Shown: positions 5,034 through 8,252 of the stretch, in pieces
Layout: each line of letters begins with the position of its first letter
How positions within the stretch are numbered: position 1 is the stretch's first letter
Origin: Candidatus Aminicenantota bacterium
Lineage (GTDB): Bacteria; Acidobacteriota; Aminicenantia; UBA2199
Assembly (NCBI GenBank): GCA_020355945.1
Contig: CP070627.1
Span: 5,625,888 to 5,634,139 of the forward strand
Direction of reading: 5' to 3'
DNA length: 8,252 nt
The notes under the pieces: generated by a model
The model's input: the letters and a program-made list of their open reading frames with translations, nothing else
Database searches by the model: none
Told to the model about the DNA's origin: nothing
Position numbers and translations under genes: made by a program

Positions 5034-5039
5034 TGTCTA
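5010..5039 (-). promoter_or_regulatory. Second leftward promoter candidate, long leader
   Basis: On the minus strand TAGACA (5039-5034) is followed after 18 nt by TATGAT (5015-5010); each hexamer matches consensus at 5 of 6. It points to the PARP-like gene through a leader of roughly 315 nt that would contain the whole inverted-repeat segment and could therefore fold into a long hairpin. Confidence 0.35.
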
Positions 5040-5348
5040 TAGCCATTTTTACCGCTTACTATTTCCGGGAAGATTTCGAGGATTATGAACAACTGCACAA
5101 GCATTCCGGCTATTTGGCTTCCCAGCAACTCTTAAGTATGTGGGAGTTTGGTGTATTTAAATCGTCCTTGAAAACATATCCTCAGCCCTCGGCGACCTTA
5201 CGGTAATACGTTCCATTCCATATAGACCGTTTAACCGTTTTAATAATTCTGACATTTTCTCGCTGGAGTTCTCAAGGATAAGTGATTCTGACTCATCTCA
5301 TTCTCTTATTTTACTAAAAATTGGATAAAATTCACACATCCACACGCA

Positions 5349-5366
5349 CCCCCATCCCCAATCCCC
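5349..5366 (-). other. G-rich tract downstream of the NHL gene stop
   Basis: On the minus strand, GGGG-ATT-GGGG-AT-GGGGG appears about 10-27 nt after the NHL stop codon, followed by a further GG. Three long G-runs plus a short one could form a weak quadruplex. It sits where a terminator would be expected, but no stem-loop with a U-run was seen. Confidence 0.3.
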
Positions 5367-5375
5367 GCAATCTGA

Positions 5376-6479
5376 CTAAAAAGGGTCTAATACGGCAATG
5401 TATTCATAATAATTGGTCACATATATTTTTTGTTTTTTGAAATTCACGTCTATACCAACTGGAGATAAACCCAACCGGGTCGTGGTTCCCATGAATGTCC
5501 CATAGAGGTCATATTTGGAAACCGTTCCAAAAATCATATGCCCCGCTTCAGTATGACCACGCGAAGCAACCAACAAATAAGAATCACCCCATAACACCAT
5601 TCTTACAGGTGCTGCCGCTGTATCATAGAATTCCCAGGAACGTAAAGGATTCCCTTCCAGGTCAAAAACAATGATCCGGTAATTCCGGGAGTCGGAAACA
5701 AATACTTCGTTATTTTTGATGACGATTCCCACCGGGGAATCAAACCGATCCTGGGGACCACCGGGACCATGGACCCACGTCTGCATCAGGACACCGTTTA
5801 CAGTGTATTTTAAGATTCGATGATACCAGTAATCCGTAACATAGACATTCCTGTTTTTATCGACGGCGATATCGCTGAGCGAACTCACCTGGTTATCCGA
5901 TTTATTGGCATCCGGGACTATCCAGGAGTTTTTTAATCTTCCATCTAAATCAAAAAGACAAATACGGCTGTCCGACCCGCTTCCTCTGGCGGTGGCGTAA
6001 AGTGTGTTATTGTATATAATCATCCCTCCTACTGATATATTACATTGTTTAATAAAATTGCCATTTTGGGTAAATATTTGCACCCGATTGTTCCCGCCGT
6101 CTGAAACATAAACATATCCGTCTTTATCAATACAGATATCGCTGATGTGCAGGAATTCTCCCTGGCCCGAACCTTTTTGACCCCAGCCGCTAGTGGTGAT
6201 AGGACCCTGGTTTTTATCTTTCCCGGATTTTCTTAAGATTAAAAATACCACCACGGCAGCGACTGCAATCCCACCAACAATAAAAGGCCATATCGTATGT
6301 TTATGTTTTGCTTTGATTTTTGGGACTTCTTTTTCGATGGTACCGCCGGATTTTTTCGTATTTTGTGGGCTTTTGCAGTGAAGAGATACTGTTGATGCCG
6401 ACACCAACAGGAAAAAAACAAAGGATACTAAAACAAGGAATGTTACGGATTTTTTTTGTTTTTGTATAACGATTTTCAT
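5376..6479 (-). CDS. Membrane-anchored NHL-repeat beta-propeller protein
   Basis: A 367-residue protein. Two hydrophobic segments lie at about residues 11-31 and 63-82, separated by a lysine-rich linker; a basic run (RKSGKDK) follows the second. By the positive-inside rule the propeller would be cytoplasmic, but a cleaved signal plus anchor is possible. From about residue 98 there are roughly six NHL-type blades. Recurrent features are hxDIxxDxxxxVYVxD, followed by NNRVQIFTQNG, HRILKYTVNG, YRIIVFDLEG and similar hydrophobic turns; the sixth blade ends at the C-terminus and is probably closed by the GWGQKGSGQGEF strand at the start. Such propellers bind proteins, RNA or ligands and are rarely enzymes. 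It follows the caspase gene by 21 nt with AGGAG 7-8 nt before the ATG, so the two are probably co-expressed, perhaps as protease and sensor or scaffold at the membrane. The partner relationship is inferred. Confidence 0.9.
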   Translation of the reverse strand: MKIVIQKQKKSVTFLVLVSFVFFLLVSASTVSLHCKSPQNTKKSGGTIEKEVPKIKAKHKHTIWPFIVGGIAVAAVVVFLILRKSGKDKNQGPITTSGWGQKGSGQGEFLHISDICIDKDGYVYVSDGGNNRVQIFTQNGNFIKQCNISVGGMIIYNNTLYATARGSGSDSRICLFDLDGRLKNSWIVPDANKSDNQVSSLSDIAVDKNRNVYVTDYWYHRILKYTVNGVLMQTWVHGPGGPQDRFDSPVGIVIKNNEVFVSDSRNYRIIVFDLEGNPLRSWEFYDTAAAPVRMVLWGDSYLLVASRGHTEAGHMIFGTVSKYDLYGTFMGTTTRLGLSPVGIDVNFKKQKIYVTNYYEYIAVLDPF

Positions 6480-6500
6480 TTTTTTTCTCCTGTATCTTGC

Positions 6501-8231
6501 CTATCTTTTGTAAACCTCTTTTTGAATGAATTTGAATGCAGAATGATACCAGAATACCAGCCAGGCCACTAAAATTAAAATGAAAATATTGCGCGTTACC
6601 AATAGCAACATGCGTGCTGTTTCTAACTCCGCTGCAATCATTACTTGATAGATATTGAAGACAATTACGGCCGCTGCAATAGCCCCTAAATAAAAGTAAA
6701 GGTCGGGCCTGACAGGTACCATGGGGATAAAGTTATACAAATCCACCCCTAACATCTTGTATTTAAATTGCTGAAATGCGCGAATCGCCTGCCTGATTTC
6801 TCGCCTGTCATCCTGTCTGATGGGTTCTGCCAGGATAATAATCACCTGGCTGGTATTACAGCCGAAGACCACCACCCCACAAAATATAAAGAAAAGGTCT
6901 ATAACGAGGTAAACAAAATGATTGTGTTCTCCACTGATGCTGTGTTGACCGTTACACAAGAAGGCGAAGCCCATTGCCACCAGACAATGCCAGAGCAGGA
7001 AAAAGATAGGCGTTATATAACCTCCGAAATGCCATTGATTTTCGTTTGCCGCCACAGCAAAGGGAAGCGTGATCCACCAGATAAATACACTTCCTGCAGT
7101 GATTCCCAACAGTAACAACTGTATTGAATTATCTATTGGTTTTAGGCAGTGGACGAGTACAGTTAATGTGACGGCGGCAGCGTACAGCAGCGCTGCAAAA
7201 TGAAATCCCGGCCTAAAGGGGAATTTAATGGGCCATTTACCCCACAGGAATTTAAACCAGTTCTTCATAAAATGCTTACCTGGTATTTTTTTTCGCCCCT
7301 TATGAGAAACCGGCACAATCACCGGGGCCATGATTATCTTGTATGGCCCGCCCATGGCAACAGCATCCCCCAATAGTACCGGATTTTGAGAATTTGAACC
7401 CATTCCCCTGGTATCGTTTTGATTTTGAGCATCTTTTCCGGCTTTCCTGGTCAATATTGCTCGCAGCCGTTCCTGGTATTCGATGGGCACTCGTCTGCCT
7501 ACAAAGTATGCCAGATCAGCCAGGGTCACCGAACCACTGCTGCCAACGGCTTCACCTCGAAGTCCTTCCACCAGGCTGGCGGTAAATACCCCCTGCTGCA
7601 AATAATCATCCCTGCTGTCCCCAAAAAAGCGGTCTTCTAAGGAAACTTCACCAGGACTTGAAGAGAGCAAGATAGACCATCCCCGGGTTAACTCTTCTAA
7701 ATTTTTATAGCTCTCCACTGGTTCATATTTATGTAGTGGACTCTGGCAGCAATCCAATATCATTACTTTTTTTCGGGATGCACAACCGGCAGCCGCCTGC
7801 TGTATCTCTCTTACTTTAATAAGCTCGATTCCTTTAACGCTTTTACCATCAGCAACAGTGACAAGAGCGGGTTCTTCATCGCTGAGAACACCATGCCCTG
7901 AGAAATAAAAAAGAAACGTATCCGACTCCCCGGCTAAACCGGCACACTCACGGACACTGGATAAAATACCATCACGAGTGATATGACCGGCATCTTTAGG
8001 TAGTTCAATCCCCCATGTTTCTCTTTGGTCTTTAGCCTGCTCTTCATTTAAGGAAGGCCAGATCAAAATTTTGATATTGATCCCTCGATTTTTCCATATT
8101 TTTTGCAGCGTTTCCATTAAATAAACGGCATCATTGACCGCACAGTGAAGCGGTTTATTCTTATACCCGTCTATGCCCACGATGACGGCAATAAGACCTT
8201 CTTGCCCTTCAATCTTCTTTGATGGTTTCAT
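6501..8231 (-). CDS. Membrane-bound caspase-like (peptidase C14 / metacaspase-fold) protein
   Basis: A 576-residue protein. The N-terminal caspase fold (about residues 12-260) begins AVIVGIDGYKNKPLHCAVNDA, and carries the catalytic dyad His113 in FYFSGHG and Cys162 in LDCCQS; as in metacaspases the second Cys is the likely nucleophile. A SSSPGEVSLED segment and GVFTASLVEGL (214-224) follow, both typical of the family. A polar linker (about 265-295) leads to about six predicted membrane helices (near 343-361, 367-391, 404-425, 438-459, 511-533 and 541-562), so the protease is held at the inner face of the membrane. It probably cleaves proteins after specific residues on activation; bacterial caspase homologues can act in regulated cell death or defence. 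The start at 8231 has AAGGGA upstream; an earlier in-window ATG hits a stop after six codons. It leads a two-gene unit with the NHL protein. Confidence 0.93.
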   Translation of the reverse strand: MKPSKKIEGQEGLIAVIVGIDGYKNKPLHCAVNDAVYLMETLQKIWKNRGINIKILIWPSLNEEQAKDQRETWGIELPKDAGHITRDGILSSVRECAGLAGESDTFLFYFSGHGVLSDEEPALVTVADGKSVKGIELIKVREIQQAAAGCASRKKVMILDCCQSPLHKYEPVESYKNLEELTRGWSILLSSSPGEVSLEDRFFGDSRDDYLQQGVFTASLVEGLRGEAVGSSGSVTLADLAYFVGRRVPIEYQERLRAILTRKAGKDAQNQNDTRGMGSNSQNPVLLGDAVAMGGPYKIIMAPVIVPVSHKGRKKIPGKHFMKNWFKFLWGKWPIKFPFRPGFHFAALLYAAAVTLTVLVHCLKPIDNSIQLLLLGITAGSVFIWWITLPFAVAANENQWHFGGYITPIFFLLWHCLVAMGFAFLCNGQHSISGEHNHFVYLVIDLFFIFCGVVVFGCNTSQVIIILAEPIRQDDRREIRQAIRAFQQFKYKMLGVDLYNFIPMVPVRPDLYFYLGAIAAAVIVFNIYQVMIAAELETARMLLLVTRNIFILILVAWLVFWYHSAFKFIQKEVYKR

Positions 8232-8252
8232 GTGTCTATCCCTTTCATCCTA

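Larger units (their letters stand above)
4687..5375. other. Intergenic region of about 690 nt between the caspase/NHL unit and the conjugation operon
   Basis: No convincing gene is present on either strand. The left part (4722-5039) carries an inverted repeat, short direct repeats and several promoter-like hexamer pairs. The middle (about 5040-5220) has slightly more codon-like composition, with a 60-codon plus-strand frame and an overlapping 32-codon minus-strand frame, neither recognisable. The right end holds a C-rich tract just after the NHL stop. The arrangement suggests a regulatory region plus possible decayed mobile-element sequence. Confidence 0.6.

Noticed and set aside
5024..5206. 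60-codon plus-strand frame with a hydrophobic start (GTG) and moderate codon-like composition
   Set aside because: No recognisable family, no good ribosome site before the GTG, opposite to all other genes, and the region also has minus-strand promoter-like signals. It may be a gene remnant, but I cannot support a CDS.
5157..5255. 32-codon minus-strand frame starting MSELLKRLNG
   Set aside because: Too short, weak ribosome site, no known family, overlaps the plus-strand frame above.
6768..7640. Plus-strand frames antisense to the caspase gene
   Set aside because: The minus strand carries a continuous 576-codon gene with an intact catalytic dyad; these are shadows.
1..8252. Looked for tRNA, rRNA, CRISPR arrays and intact insertion sequences
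   Set aside because: No cloverleaf-like tRNA, rRNA segment, regularly spaced repeat array or transposase gene was recognised.

Overview
The window reads as bacterial DNA. Genes are tightly packed, most with Shine-Dalgarno sites of the AGGAG type, in a moderately A+T-rich genome. Every convincing gene lies on the minus strand, so transcription runs from the right end to the left. The taxon cannot be fixed from the sequence. A basic linker followed by a short transmembrane segment and an NHL propeller, next to a membrane-bound caspase homologue, recalls gene-rich environmental phyla such as Candidatus Aminicenantota, but that is a guess.

Right block (about 8231-5376): a two-gene unit. It encodes a caspase-fold protease with about six C-terminal membrane helices, then a membrane-anchored NHL beta-propeller protein 21 nt downstream.

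Middle block (about 5375-4687): about 690 nt without a convincing gene. It holds an imperfect 26-bp inverted repeat (4745-4770 / 4985-5010) whose outer ends are -35-like hexamers. The left one gives a good promoter candidate just upstream of the next operon.

Left block (4686-1): a compact operon. In transcription order it encodes a PARP-fold ADP-ribosyltransferase-like protein, a von Willebrand A (MIDAS) protein, a ubiquitin-activating-enzyme-like E1 with a probable C-terminal ubiquitin-fold domain, a small RING/treble-clef protein (E3 candidate), a YukD/ubiquitin-like beta-grasp protein ending at the position of mature ubiquitin, an E2 conjugating-enzyme homologue with HPN motif and catalytic Cys, and the start of an exported protein cut by the window edge. 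Together this is a complete eukaryote-style E1-E2-E3-Ubl set, with an ADP-ribosyltransferase and a vWA protein in the same transcription unit.

Inferred working: the E1 adenylates the Ubl and passes it to the E2, the RING protein directs transfer to a target, and the PARP-like protein modifies the target, the Ubl or another component. The vWA protein would be an adaptor. The RING, PARP and vWA N-termini and the E2 C-terminal tail share a short basic/acidic linear motif, which suggests that these proteins dock on a common partner. No deconjugating protease is present in the window. Whether the caspase/NHL unit belongs to the same system is not shown by the sequence; it is a neighbouring, separately spaced unit.
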